Below, piece by piece: positions 30,208-38,936 of a stretch of DNA of 64,000 nt. A program made the translations under genes and the position numbers. Where the stretch lies: the NCBI GenBank assembly GCA_001839685.1, contig MLAK01000123.1, positions 1-64,000 of the forward strand, read 5' to 3'. Under the pieces are notes generated by a model, which had not been told where the DNA came from, ran no database searches, and saw only the letters and a list, made by a program, of their open reading frames with translations. Source of the DNA: Tritrichomonas foetus. Its lineage: Eukaryota; Parabasalia; Tritrichomonadida; Tritrichomonadidae. Positions within the stretch are counted from its first letter, which is position 1. Every line of letters starts with the position of its first letter.

Positions 30208-31821
30208 TCAGCATTCTTCATCAAACTGATGAATCCTCTGTAAAATTAGTTCAACAACTTTTCCACATTCTTCACATTCTGATTGTGATTCTTCCAAATA
30301 AATGCATAAATCTTCATTTTGAAGTGAGTTTTCACATAAGGATTGAAGATGATCAGGTGGACATTCATTGAATACTCTCAAAACTGCATGAAGTACAAAT
30401 AAACGATCTTCGTTATCAGTGAGATTGATATTCAAAAAAAGCATATTATAAAATAAATCATTTAATAGCTTTCCAAAAAAGAAATTTGGACAATTATTCA
30501 AAATAATGAAAACCAGACGAATGGCTGTCACTTTATCGTTTGCACGGAAGTTGTCGAAATCTTGGAGAACTTCATAAATAAATACAAGAATGTGAGGTAT
30601 ATCAAAAAACAAAGGCGAATAAAAAGCCAAATCACCTAAAAATTCAAGAAAAACGGATAAAGTACGTTTCCCTTGAAGTTTTTGGTTTGAGTGATACAAA
30701 TTAATTATCCATGGAACAAAATTATTCTCAATTAAATAATCTGATGTGTTTGGTGGATCTGCACAGAATAATATCAATATTCTCAAAATGATTATGAGTT
30801 CGATTTGTGTCAACTGATCCATTGGTATATATTTTTTAATCTGTACAGCAAAAAACGGATTTTCATTTTTCATATTATTAGTAATATGACGATTTTGGTT
30901 ATGGATGCAAGGAGCACTTCGACAACAACAATTATTATCAGAAATATTTCGTTGAGAATTACTTGGTTGATTGATTGTATGATTTCTGTTATGATTGTTT
31001 TCTTCTTCTTCAACTTCTTTTTCTTCTGGATTTTGATTTTTGGGTGACTCAGGCAAAATTTGATCACGAAGCATCAATAAATAATTCAATTCAATGGTTA
31101 GTATCATATTTTGAAGGGATGCTTCATTGAACGTGTAAAATGCATTCAAGATTGAAATCCGAGTTTTAACTTGATGTTCATTACTGTATAAATGAAATAC
31201 ACTGATTGGTTTATTAAGAAAATATACATAATATTTTGGCAAATTTTCATGAATTTTGTAAATTAAAGAAGTATATAAATTCATTTGAGTTTTTAGATCA
31301 AAATCACTTATTTGTTCTAAAACTGAAGGGCTTTTTTGGAGAAGAAAAATTTGAAGATCTCTATTATGTCTTAAAAATTTATAGCAAATTCTAACACTAT
31401 CATTTCTTGGGAAGTTGTTTTCAATCCAAGATGTCAATCCTGCTTTATTCAAGTCATCAACCATTCTGGATTTCAAGTTCAGTATTTTTCTAACAAGCCG
31501 TGTAGACAAAATTTTTATACTGTGATCTTTGTCGGGCAAATAATTATTCATTAAGGATAATAAACGTTCGAGAAATTGATAAGGGAAAATAATTGAAGGC
31601 GACGGTTCTGTTATACTTGTTATATCCTTGTATCTGCCGACGAAATAACCAATTGATTGCAATAATAACTCTGATTCGTTCGAAAAAAAATTGAGGTAGC
31701 GCTGCTTGTTATATTTTTCTTCATCTTCATCTAATGCCATATTGTAAATTGGATATTCCATTATCTTTTCATGAATATCGATTGATTTGTGGGTTCCATG
31801 CGTTGCGGATTTATAATCCAT
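30208..31821 (-). CDS. Helical-repeat (armadillo-like) protein, unrecognised
   Basis: 537 residues composed of repeated amphipathic helices in an alpha-solenoid pattern, interrupted at about 255-320 by an acidic, Asn-rich linker containing a CCCRSAPCIH cysteine cluster. The C-terminus has a C-x-x-C (CEEC) pair. No catalytic motif. It begins only 20 bp from the divergent gene at 31842. If the first ATG (31821) is not used, the next (MEYPIYNMALDEDEEKY, at 31761) would leave about 80 bp between the two. Confidence 0.65.
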   Translation of the reverse strand: MDYKSATHGTHKSIDIHEKIMEYPIYNMALDEDEEKYNKQRYLNFFSNESELLLQSIGYFVGRYKDITSITEPSPSIIFPYQFLERLLSLMNNYLPDKDHSIKILSTRLVRKILNLKSRMVDDLNKAGLTSWIENNFPRNDSVRICYKFLRHNRDLQIFLLQKSPSVLEQISDFDLKTQMNLYTSLIYKIHENLPKYYVYFLNKPISVFHLYSNEHQVKTRISILNAFYTFNEASLQNMILTIELNYLLMLRDQILPESPKNQNPEEKEVEEEENNHNRNHTINQPSNSQRNISDNNCCCRSAPCIHNQNRHITNNMKNENPFFAVQIKKYIPMDQLTQIELIIILRILILFCADPPNTSDYLIENNFVPWIINLYHSNQKLQGKRTLSVFLEFLGDLAFYSPLFFDIPHILVFIYEVLQDFDNFRANDKVTAIRLVFIILNNCPNFFFGKLLNDLFYNMLFLNINLTDNEDRLFVLHAVLRVFNECPPDHLQSLCENSLQNEDLCIYLEESQSECEECGKVVELILQRIHQFDEEC

Positions 31822-31841
31822 AAAATGGTAGAAAAGGTCAA
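31822..31841. promoter_or_regulatory. Very short divergent (bidirectional) promoter region
   Basis: Only 20 bp separate the first ATGs of two divergently transcribed genes. Either the core promoters overlap the neighbouring coding sequence or one protein starts at a downstream ATG (31761 on minus, 31902 on plus). No TCAYTWY motif stands between them. Confidence 0.45.
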
Positions 31842-33101
31842 ATGATGGGCCAAATGAAAGGTGAAATTCATCAAAATTCTGGATCGAAGGTGAAATATCT
31901 TATGTCATCTTATCTCAGACCACAAAATCCTTTAACGCCCGACGAAATATCTCAAGGCTTAAGATCCCTGTCTATATTCCAGAAGCAACATAAAAAGTTT
32001 ACAGCAGAAGCCAACAATCAAATCGATCAACAAATTTACTCAACGATAGTCGACTCAATCGAAAAAAATAAAGTCATGGCAAGTACAGATGTATTCCCAA
32101 AAGATTCTTTATACGATTCTTATGAATGGTCGCAAACAGAAAATAAAATTATCATATCTTACAAATCAGATTCGGAAAAAGATCTCCAATGTTCAATTCA
32201 AGGTAACAATATTAGTTCTTCTTCTGGTTTCATCTCTGGCATTTTATATAAACAGCCGCTGAGTTCGAATATCAAAGTTGATGGCCAAAAAGTCGAAATT
32301 GAATTAACTGTCAGTGAAACATGGCCAATTTTAATTATAGGTGGTGAAAACATTGATACAAATTCACTTTTCATTTTAAGTGCATTTGCCACCAAATTAA
32401 ATTTATCTGCACAAAGTGAAAAGTTATTAATTCATGGTGCAATGAGGAATCATCTTCTTTCAATGCAAACATTAGCATTTTTATATATGACAAAAGATGA
32501 TAAATTTGCTGCATTTTATTTTTATTGTTTACTTTATTTAAACTTCAACGATCCTGCCGCTTTTGCATGCATCTGTGAAGTATTATTCAGTATTGAAGGC
32601 AAAGAATATACACCGAATATATCGCATCTCGCTGAAAACATTTTGGTTGAAGAAGCGAAAAAAGAAAAGCCAATTGCTTTTTTGTATATCGGCTATCTTC
32701 ACATGTCAAAGAAAGAAGGCTTCAAAAGTGATGATGCTTTAGCATTTAAGTATTTTGAAACCGCTGCAACCAGGTATGGCAATAAAAAGTCACTGGATAC
32801 AATGGGACGATGTTACCTGTATGGTCTGGGTGTTGAGGCAGACCTTAAACTGGCACTAAAATATTTCTTAGAGGCTGATTTGCCGAAAGACAAAATTTTG
32901 TCTTTATTCGCTATTGCCAACATTGATCGTCAAACAATTGTTTCTTTATTCAAAGAGCAGAATGTTTCCTTAGATGAGAAAGAAATTGAATCAATTGGGC
33001 AAGATTCCAAATTTAATATTTGGATACTCATATCAGCTGCTGCATTAATTGCCGGCTCAATTTTTGTTGGATACTCAATTTATAAAAGGAGAAAGAGATA
33101 A
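31842..33101 (+). CDS. NudC-type CS domain + Sel1-like repeats + C-terminal membrane anchor
   Basis: 419 residues. Residues about 85-165 form a CS/p23 fold close to NudC: YEWSQTENKIIISYK, then GILYKQPLSSNIKVDGQ and a W near the end. Residues about 180-360 hold Sel1/TPR-like helices, the clearest being ALAFKYFETAATRYGNKKSLDTMGRCYLYGLGVEADLKLALKYFLEA. A single hydrophobic helix (about 392-412) followed by KRRKR ends the protein, making it a tail-anchored protein facing the cytosol, probably on the ER or a related membrane. CS domains bind HSP90 or act as chaperones, and Sel1 repeats act in adaptors such as Hrd3, so a membrane quality-control role is plausible but inferred. The start may be the ATG at 31842 or a later one (31902). 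Confidence 0.75.
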   Translation: MMGQMKGEIHQNSGSKVKYLMSSYLRPQNPLTPDEISQGLRSLSIFQKQHKKFTAEANNQIDQQIYSTIVDSIEKNKVMASTDVFPKDSLYDSYEWSQTENKIIISYKSDSEKDLQCSIQGNNISSSSGFISGILYKQPLSSNIKVDGQKVEIELTVSETWPILIIGGENIDTNSLFILSAFATKLNLSAQSEKLLIHGAMRNHLLSMQTLAFLYMTKDDKFAAFYFYCLLYLNFNDPAAFACICEVLFSIEGKEYTPNISHLAENILVEEAKKEKPIAFLYIGYLHMSKKEGFKSDDALAFKYFETAATRYGNKKSLDTMGRCYLYGLGVEADLKLALKYFLEADLPKDKILSLFAIANIDRQTIVSLFKEQNVSLDEKEIESIGQDSKFNIWILISAAALIAGSIFVGYSIYKRRKR

Positions 33102-33272
33102 AAAAAATTCATTTCTTGAGATCAAAGTAAAGCAAGTGTTAATTCATGTTTAAGTTTATCATGGTCTTTTTCTATTGCTAAATGGTTGTATCACTGAATT
33201 AATGACCAAATAATTAATGAATCTAATTATTGGTTATTCAATTCATATAAACTATTCAAAGTCATCTAATTG

Positions 33273-33767
33273 ATGTTTCTTTTCATTGTATTCCTGAGAT
33301 ATGACATAAAACAATCTCGACATGGTAGCCAAAAAAGAAACACTGACGTATCAGAATTAGATATGGAATTAAAATCCTTATATCATTCATCATTACGAAA
33401 AAGAATAAATAAAAATTTAAGGTATAAAACTCAACAAAAATATCAGAAAGGAATTATTAGGCAACTAGGATTTGATGAAACAAAACAAAAATTAGATACA
33501 CTTTTGGATTTGCTACAAATTGACCAAGAACAATTTCTTAAAATGTACTCTAAAAATATACTCAATAGATTCAATTCACATAAATATAGAAAATCATCAC
33601 GAAATGACTTAGGTTCATTTTGGCCAGTGATCAATCAAAAATATCAGTTTGGTGAAAAGCCGATCAAATTGACGGAAGAACAAGAACGAGATGCACAGAG
33701 AAACCCATTATTTGGATTTGCAAGCTACCCCTTATTTCCATTCGTACAACAAATTATGTATGATTAA
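33273..33767 (+). CDS. Small basic orphan protein, possibly longer originally
   Basis: 164 residues from the ATG at 33273 (an extended frame starts with TTG one codon earlier). The first nine residues are hydrophobic. The middle is strongly basic and helical, and the end (SFWPVINQKYQFGEKPIKLT, then NPLFGFASYPLFPFVQQ) has good coding composition. I do not recognise it. After the TAA at 33765 the same frame continues for 28 codons with equally protein-like composition (see next entry), so the stop may be recent or a sequence error. Confidence 0.45.
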   Translation: MFLFIVFLRYDIKQSRHGSQKRNTDVSELDMELKSLYHSSLRKRINKNLRYKTQQKYQKGIIRQLGFDETKQKLDTLLDLLQIDQEQFLKMYSKNILNRFNSHKYRKSSRNDLGSFWPVINQKYQFGEKPIKLTEEQERDAQRNPLFGFASYPLFPFVQQIMYD

Positions 33768-33854
33768 TCCGATCCATATCTAAAATGGCATGGGGCTCCA
33801 TACCATAGTGATATCGATCCAAATAAATACCATTACCACCTCGATTTTATATGA
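33768..33854 (+). pseudogene. In-frame coding-like continuation after the stop of the small orphan
   Basis: Immediately after TAA the same frame reads 28 sense codons to a TGA: SDPYLKWHGAPYHSDIDPN followed by KYHYHLDFI. The richness in W, H, P, D and Y is unlike random AT-rich DNA, so it is probably the original C-terminus of the upstream protein. Confidence 0.4.
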
Positions 33855-34261
33855 TATGAAAAACTCAATAATTTATCTATTATTAACATGAAATGAAAAA
33901 GAATTTGATTAGTTAATTCAGCATGAAACAATGAGAAAGGGAAATAGATACAATAAAAAGGCACTTAATGAAGCTAAATTCTAAATGTATAATTAGATAT
34001 GAGGATACAATTCGAGGCGGTAGTAAGATAGATAGATATTTAAATAGTTCTTGTTCCGAATCGATCAGAGTAACTATGACTTCAGATCATACAATCAATC
34101 AAAGTTTTGTCATCATTTCGTGGAACAAGAAAAATTATGATTTTCATGGTCGACCATGAAACGATAGCTTTTCTCTCAATTAATATCATTAACCGATAAA
34201 TATAGTCAAAATCTAACAATTTGCCAAACTGGCATTTTTTATATCACATATCCAAATTTAG
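33855..34261. other. Intergenic spacer
   Basis: A 63-codon ATG frame (33968-34159, plus) has near-normal composition in places (IIRYEDTIRGGSKIDRYLNSS) but no domain and no support as a gene. Otherwise only A+T-rich DNA. Confidence 0.35.
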
Positions 34262-36814
34262 ATGTCTTCTTCTCATCGAAAAAAAAATGAAAAGAATATA
34301 AAGGACCTCAAATATTATGCAAAAAAACCAAACAAAATATATTTTCAACGTAATATAGATTTATATATTAGCCAAAGTAATTATGAATACACATCTGACC
34401 AGCAGTTTGCTGCTTTTCTTGATCAGCAATTTGATTCACTTTGTGAGGAATTCTCAAATAACATAAATTTTGATGAAAAATCATTTTTACATGTGGATGA
34501 TATCTCTAATTTTATTAAATGTTTCTTTTTGAAAATTAGTCCGGACATTCCTCGAGAAACAATTCTGGACAATGATTTTTCTGAATTGCTTTTAAAAAAT
34601 TGCTTTCCTAATCAGAAAATTGACATTGATAGAAATAAAAAAGAATTTAAGCATTATATAAGCAAATCAAAGCATTTATGGAACCTTTTAGGATATGGTG
34701 TTGAATATTCGGAGTCTTTTTTAGAGTCACACACAATTTATAATCCTACTTGGAAAGAAATTTGTTCTATTCACAATTTTGGTGTGTTTTATAAAATACG
34801 AATTGTCATTGCTTATATTCCGACAGAGGAAAAAAACATCAAGTCAATTCAAGTTGGAGATAGAAAAGCACGAACCCGAGTTTTCATTGCAATTCAAAAA
34901 TCTGGTGATACAAAAAATCAGAGTTATTTGACTTTGGTTCTTCCATCTAAAAATAAAAGTGTGAGTAATTTGAATTCAAACTTACAAGATAAAAAATCAA
35001 CAATTGTTTTGCCCGATAATGCCCCGATTTTCTATCGTGACAAAGAAATCAAAAAATCAGTAAATATTAATTTTTTCGAAAACACAGGTTTAGATGATCA
35101 AAATAATAATAAGCAAAGAAATAATCAAAATCATAATGATCAAAATAAGCAAAATAAAAATAAGCAAAAAAATAATGATGATAGATTTGTAATTAAATCA
35201 TTACATGAATTTCGTTGCATTCTATCATGTGATCCAAAATATAATATTTCTAGAGAAACTGATCAAGGCTATATTGATTTCGGTGATATTAATAATGATA
35301 ATAATTATTTCTTGAAGAAATATGTTATAACGAAAAATTTACAAGAAACTAATCAAAGTAATTATATTAATGAATATACTAAATATTTTGCCCTTGCCCC
35401 AACAAAATTTCAAACTGAATTTTCATTTTTCGAGATTAATAGAGATTTGAAAATGGTAATATATGACGTTTATGTTAATAATTGTTCTAATATTTATATA
35501 ATATGCGGATATAAAATAGATGATACTCGTACAAAACTTTTTATTCTTGAAGGAGATATTGGATCTCAAACTATTGATGATTTCTATTTCTGTAAACGAT
35601 TAGAAATTTCCAACTTTGTTTTTGCTTCACTTTCACCACCTAATCAAAAAGTGAATTCACCTTCTGCTCTTTTCATCTCTCAGAAATCAAATGGTAAGTC
35701 TATATATAGCATAGAAATATATTCATCAAAAGATTATTTATACTCATCAAATAAATATGAGCAATGGATACTGATTAATGAAAAAAATTACTTTCATGTT
35801 CCTGGGAATCTTATCAAAGGATACTGTATTCCTTTCTCAACAATTTTATTTATTATAGCACAAAAAAATGATTCTAGAAAATATATCTTAAATGATTATA
35901 ATAATTTCTTCGAAGATAATGATGATGAAGATCCTCTAGATTCCGGTGATGTTGACAACATGGAAAAGCATTATATATTCGAAGGTAATTATATCAACCA
36001 AAAAGGAAAAAAAATTGTTTCACAAAAGGAGATAACAAAATTAACAATTTCCTCAAATGACAGATTAATGAAACGAACATGCAATATGATTGACAGTGAA
36101 GTCAAGCTAAAAATCTGGAATCCAAAAACAGAACTTAATTTCATTTCATGTATTGAGATAAATAACAAAATTTTTCTCATTGATATTTACGAACAAAAGT
36201 TTTATCATCCAGCCAGGCAACATTTCATGTTTAAATATGCGATCAAATATCTATTTTATCAAATTCGAAATAACAACACTAGTGATTTTTTATTCCAGAT
36301 ACTTCAACCGCAAATTCATTATGTTAAGGTACATGCATCTATTGAATTGCAATACACTGGTAATATAAACAATTTCTTTCATGCTGGGTCATCACCTTGC
36401 ATTGGATTTCATTTTCTTAATTGTGATAATGATTATTGTTCAAAATTGTTCGTTTACTTCTTTAATGGAAATCTGAATTCTGGATTAGATCAGCATCGTA
36501 CTAAATGTCAACTTGCCGCTGCTTATTCTTGTGCTTCAGATATTCTCATGTATGGGCCAGGTACCAGAATCACCAAATTTAAACCAGAAAATGAAGGCTA
36601 TGATAATTGGACTAATGAAGTTTTATTAAACCAGGTTAGAAATATGATTGGTACTTATGCAGCTTTACTAGAAACAAGGAATGAATATGAATTTAATACA
36701 GCACTTCATGTTTTACCAACAACGAAATATATAGTGGATGACTTTTATTCATTTTATAAGAATCTTGCAAATGAGATCGATCCCTTTCATTTTAGTTCAT
36801 TTTCTAATCAGTAA
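34262..36814 (+). CDS. 850-residue soluble orphan protein
   Basis: A long uninterrupted frame, poor in recognisable motifs and rich in N, K, I, D and Y. An Asn/Gln/Lys low-complexity linker occurs near residues 280-305 (NNNKQRNNQNHNDQNKQNK), flanked by apparently folded beta-rich parts. The C-terminal 150 residues (after FHAGSSPCIGFHFLNCDND) look like a separate compact domain with several cysteines and histidines. No signal peptide or membrane span. The base composition is poorer in G+C than that of its neighbours, as expected of a fast-evolving gene. Function unknown. Confidence 0.65.
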   Translation: MSSSHRKKNEKNIKDLKYYAKKPNKIYFQRNIDLYISQSNYEYTSDQQFAAFLDQQFDSLCEEFSNNINFDEKSFLHVDDISNFIKCFFLKISPDIPRETILDNDFSELLLKNCFPNQKIDIDRNKKEFKHYISKSKHLWNLLGYGVEYSESFLESHTIYNPTWKEICSIHNFGVFYKIRIVIAYIPTEEKNIKSIQVGDRKARTRVFIAIQKSGDTKNQSYLTLVLPSKNKSVSNLNSNLQDKKSTIVLPDNAPIFYRDKEIKKSVNINFFENTGLDDQNNNKQRNNQNHNDQNKQNKNKQKNNDDRFVIKSLHEFRCILSCDPKYNISRETDQGYIDFGDINNDNNYFLKKYVITKNLQETNQSNYINEYTKYFALAPTKFQTEFSFFEINRDLKMVIYDVYVNNCSNIYIICGYKIDDTRTKLFILEGDIGSQTIDDFYFCKRLEISNFVFASLSPPNQKVNSPSALFISQKSNGKSIYSIEIYSSKDYLYSSNKYEQWILINEKNYFHVPGNLIKGYCIPFSTILFIIAQKNDSRKYILNDYNNFFEDNDDEDPLDSGDVDNMEKHYIFEGNYINQKGKKIVSQKEITKLTISSNDRLMKRTCNMIDSEVKLKIWNPKTELNFISCIEINNKIFLIDIYEQKFYHPARQHFMFKYAIKYLFYQIRNNNTSDFLFQILQPQIHYVKVHASIELQYTGNINNFFHAGSSPCIGFHFLNCDNDYCSKLFVYFFNGNLNSGLDQHRTKCQLAAAYSCASDILMYGPGTRITKFKPENEGYDNWTNEVLLNQVRNMIGTYAALLETRNEYEFNTALHVLPTTKYIVDDFYSFYKNLANEIDPFHFSSFSNQ

Positions 36815-37059
36815 AAAAATGTTGTTATAATTCCTTTATTAGTCCATAATCAATCTTATTATCATGTTTTTGCATGATTGTATCTCATTTTAGTGATATA
36901 AATTCTAGACAGTATCATGATGATACATAGATTATTAATGCAAGTTTGGTGTATATTTCTTTTGATCATCTATTCGTTTCAATAATGCTCATCAAGTGAT
37001 TATGACATGTTATGTAAAAAATCATCATATCTCATCTCAGATTTTCTCATACGAATTCG

Positions 37060-38544
37060 ATGCAATCTTCATCAGCTAATATTACATTGGCTGGTTTGGA
37101 TGATAAAAAATATGGATCTCTTCGATTTTTATCTCATTTTCATGGAGAACAACGAAAAGGAACAAAACCTCATCATGCGTTTCGAAATTGGTCTCGCTTT
37201 TTTCAACTTCCATGGTTCTGCTTTTTAGATATTGCCGTTTTTTGCCTTTATTTCTTATTCGCCTCATATCATCAAAATAGCTCGATATCTTTCGCACACG
37301 CGATTAACCACGCCATTACAGAGTATTTTTTAGATGATGTTGAAATTACAGAAGCTCCGATAGGAATTCCAATCGGGAAGGGTCAAATATTTTTCATTGA
37401 TGATTTCTTATCTATTAGTGATCAAACAAACATCAAGTTTTTCAATTTTTCAAAACGGTTCCCTATTACATATCCAATTCTTGGATCAAGCAATACAAAA
37501 ATGAGCATCCTTCTTCAAAATGATACAGTTGAAGATTTTTCTTTAACAGAGTTTGATGTTCCATCAATTTTAGTTTATCCTTATTTAGATTATTTTTCTA
37601 CTATTTCTATTTCAATGGTATATCATATCCAAATTGAAAGTCAAATTCAAGACTCACGTTTGGCACTTGAAATTACAATCACATTTTCGAAGGATCCACG
37701 AACAGAAACAATTTTTATGAATTTAAGACATACTCGATTTCAAGAGAAATATTCAATTTCTGCTTCAACGATATTAAATATGCTTAATTATTCAATACCA
37801 ATAATTATTATGATTTTAAATTTCATTGCAATTTTTACGCTCTTTCATAATGTAAAAAATTTGATTAAATATACCAAAATAAAAGCTTTTGATGTTGGTT
37901 TAAAAGCCAAAGATATGTTCAAATCAAAATTTGATAATTGGAATATTTTTGCTTTTATTTCTCATTTTTATTCAATTTTGGCTTCAATAACTTACCTAAT
38001 TAAAGGTCAAGATATTGAAGAAGAAGTACCACCAGTTTTATACATTATGGCATTGGCAACATTTCTCCATAGTATTTTGTTAATTCGGTATCTAAGTCTT
38101 AAAGAATCTACGATTTTAGTAATAAACGTTCTGTTTAAAGCAACAATCATTTTGCTGCAGTTTTTGCTTGGATGCTTACCAATATTTGCAGGATTTTGGG
38201 CTTTTGGTATTTGTTTTTTCGGTCATTTATCAATTGAATTTGCGAGTCCAATGCAATGTGCTTCATATCTGTTCTGTGTCATGCATGGTGACTCAATTCT
38301 TGGCTTTTATGACAGCACCATCATTCAAAATGATTACAGTGTTTATCTTGGGTTCTTTTATTCATCTATCTGGCTTGCTTTCGCACTCCTTTTGATGTTT
38401 AATGTGACGATTTCTATCGTTCAGGATGTTCTTAAAGATGAGCGTGCGAAACTTGAAGAGAAGCATTCAGGCTCTGGGACAAACCAGCGTGTGAATCCTT
38501 TGCCAGCAGATTTACATTTTACATTGAATCAAAGCTTGATTTAA
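37060..38544 (+). CDS. TRPML (mucolipin)-like cation channel
   Basis: 494 residues with the mucolipin plan: a cytosolic N-terminus, first membrane helix near 48-68, a lumenal domain to about 235, five further helices (about 240-260, 295-312, 325-345, 358-385, 430-458), and a short cytosolic tail. The pore loop between the last two reads FCVMHGDSILGFYDST, like the S-L-x-N-G-D-D-x-x-x-x-F filter of TRPML, with H-G-D-S in place of N-G-D-D. TRPML channels release Ca2+ and other cations from endolysosomes. Polycystin-2 is the alternative, but the filter and short tail favour TRPML. Human TRPML1 is about 580 residues, so this is compact. The start is the ATG at 37060. Confidence 0.78.
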   Translation: MQSSSANITLAGLDDKKYGSLRFLSHFHGEQRKGTKPHHAFRNWSRFFQLPWFCFLDIAVFCLYFLFASYHQNSSISFAHAINHAITEYFLDDVEITEAPIGIPIGKGQIFFIDDFLSISDQTNIKFFNFSKRFPITYPILGSSNTKMSILLQNDTVEDFSLTEFDVPSILVYPYLDYFSTISISMVYHIQIESQIQDSRLALEITITFSKDPRTETIFMNLRHTRFQEKYSISASTILNMLNYSIPIIIMILNFIAIFTLFHNVKNLIKYTKIKAFDVGLKAKDMFKSKFDNWNIFAFISHFYSILASITYLIKGQDIEEEVPPVLYIMALATFLHSILLIRYLSLKESTILVINVLFKATIILLQFLLGCLPIFAGFWAFGICFFGHLSIEFASPMQCASYLFCVMHGDSILGFYDSTIIQNDYSVYLGFFYSSIWLAFALLLMFNVTISIVQDVLKDERAKLEEKHSGSGTNQRVNPLPADLHFTLNQSLI

Positions 38545-38603
38545 TTCTGGAATTTGATTCTTATACACTTTTTATTATGCGAATAAAAACTGTTTGTATT
38601 CTT

Positions 38604-38739
38604 ATTTCATTTGCATTTTTATTTCATTTGCATTTTTATTTCATTTGCATTTTTATTTCATTTGCATTTTTATTTCATTTGCATTTTTATTTCATTTGTA
38701 TTCTTATTTCATTTATGTTCTTATTTCATTTGTATTCAG
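38604..38739. repeat. 17-bp minisatellite, 5 perfect and 3 diverged copies
   Basis: Unit ATTTCATTTGCATTTTT tandemly repeated: five identical copies, then three with point changes. It lies about 60 bp beyond the TRPML-like stop codon. Because 17 is not a multiple of three, the open frame across it yields a meaningless FHLHFYFIC pattern. Confidence 0.9.
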
Positions 38740-38936
38740 TTCTTCGTGTAACCATAATATCAAATAATTGCATTATTTACATAATGTTTCATTATTGTAA
38801 ACTAGAAAAAGCTCTCAATTCTATTTTTGACATTCCCGCCAACATGGATTTTAAAAAGCGGTTTTTAAAAACTTTTTGAATGCATCAATTTCGGAAATGA
38901 AATTGCGGGAAAATTCTCGCGCCAATTAGATATTCT
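38740..38936. other. Upstream region of the Myb gene
   Basis: Contains GCGGGAAAATTCTCGCGCC at about 38905-38923, a G+C-rich imperfect palindrome (GCGGGAAAAT/ATTCTCGCGC) that stands out in this A+T-rich spacer, 15 bp before the Myb-gene ATG. It may be a regulatory site. Confidence 0.35.

Noticed and set aside
37007..37297. Alternative frames over the start of the TRPML-like gene
   Set aside because: They overlap the well-supported channel frame and lack any domain.
38577..38879. 100-codon frame with F-H-L-H-F-Y repeats
   Set aside because: It reads through a 17-bp minisatellite; the pattern comes from the repeat.
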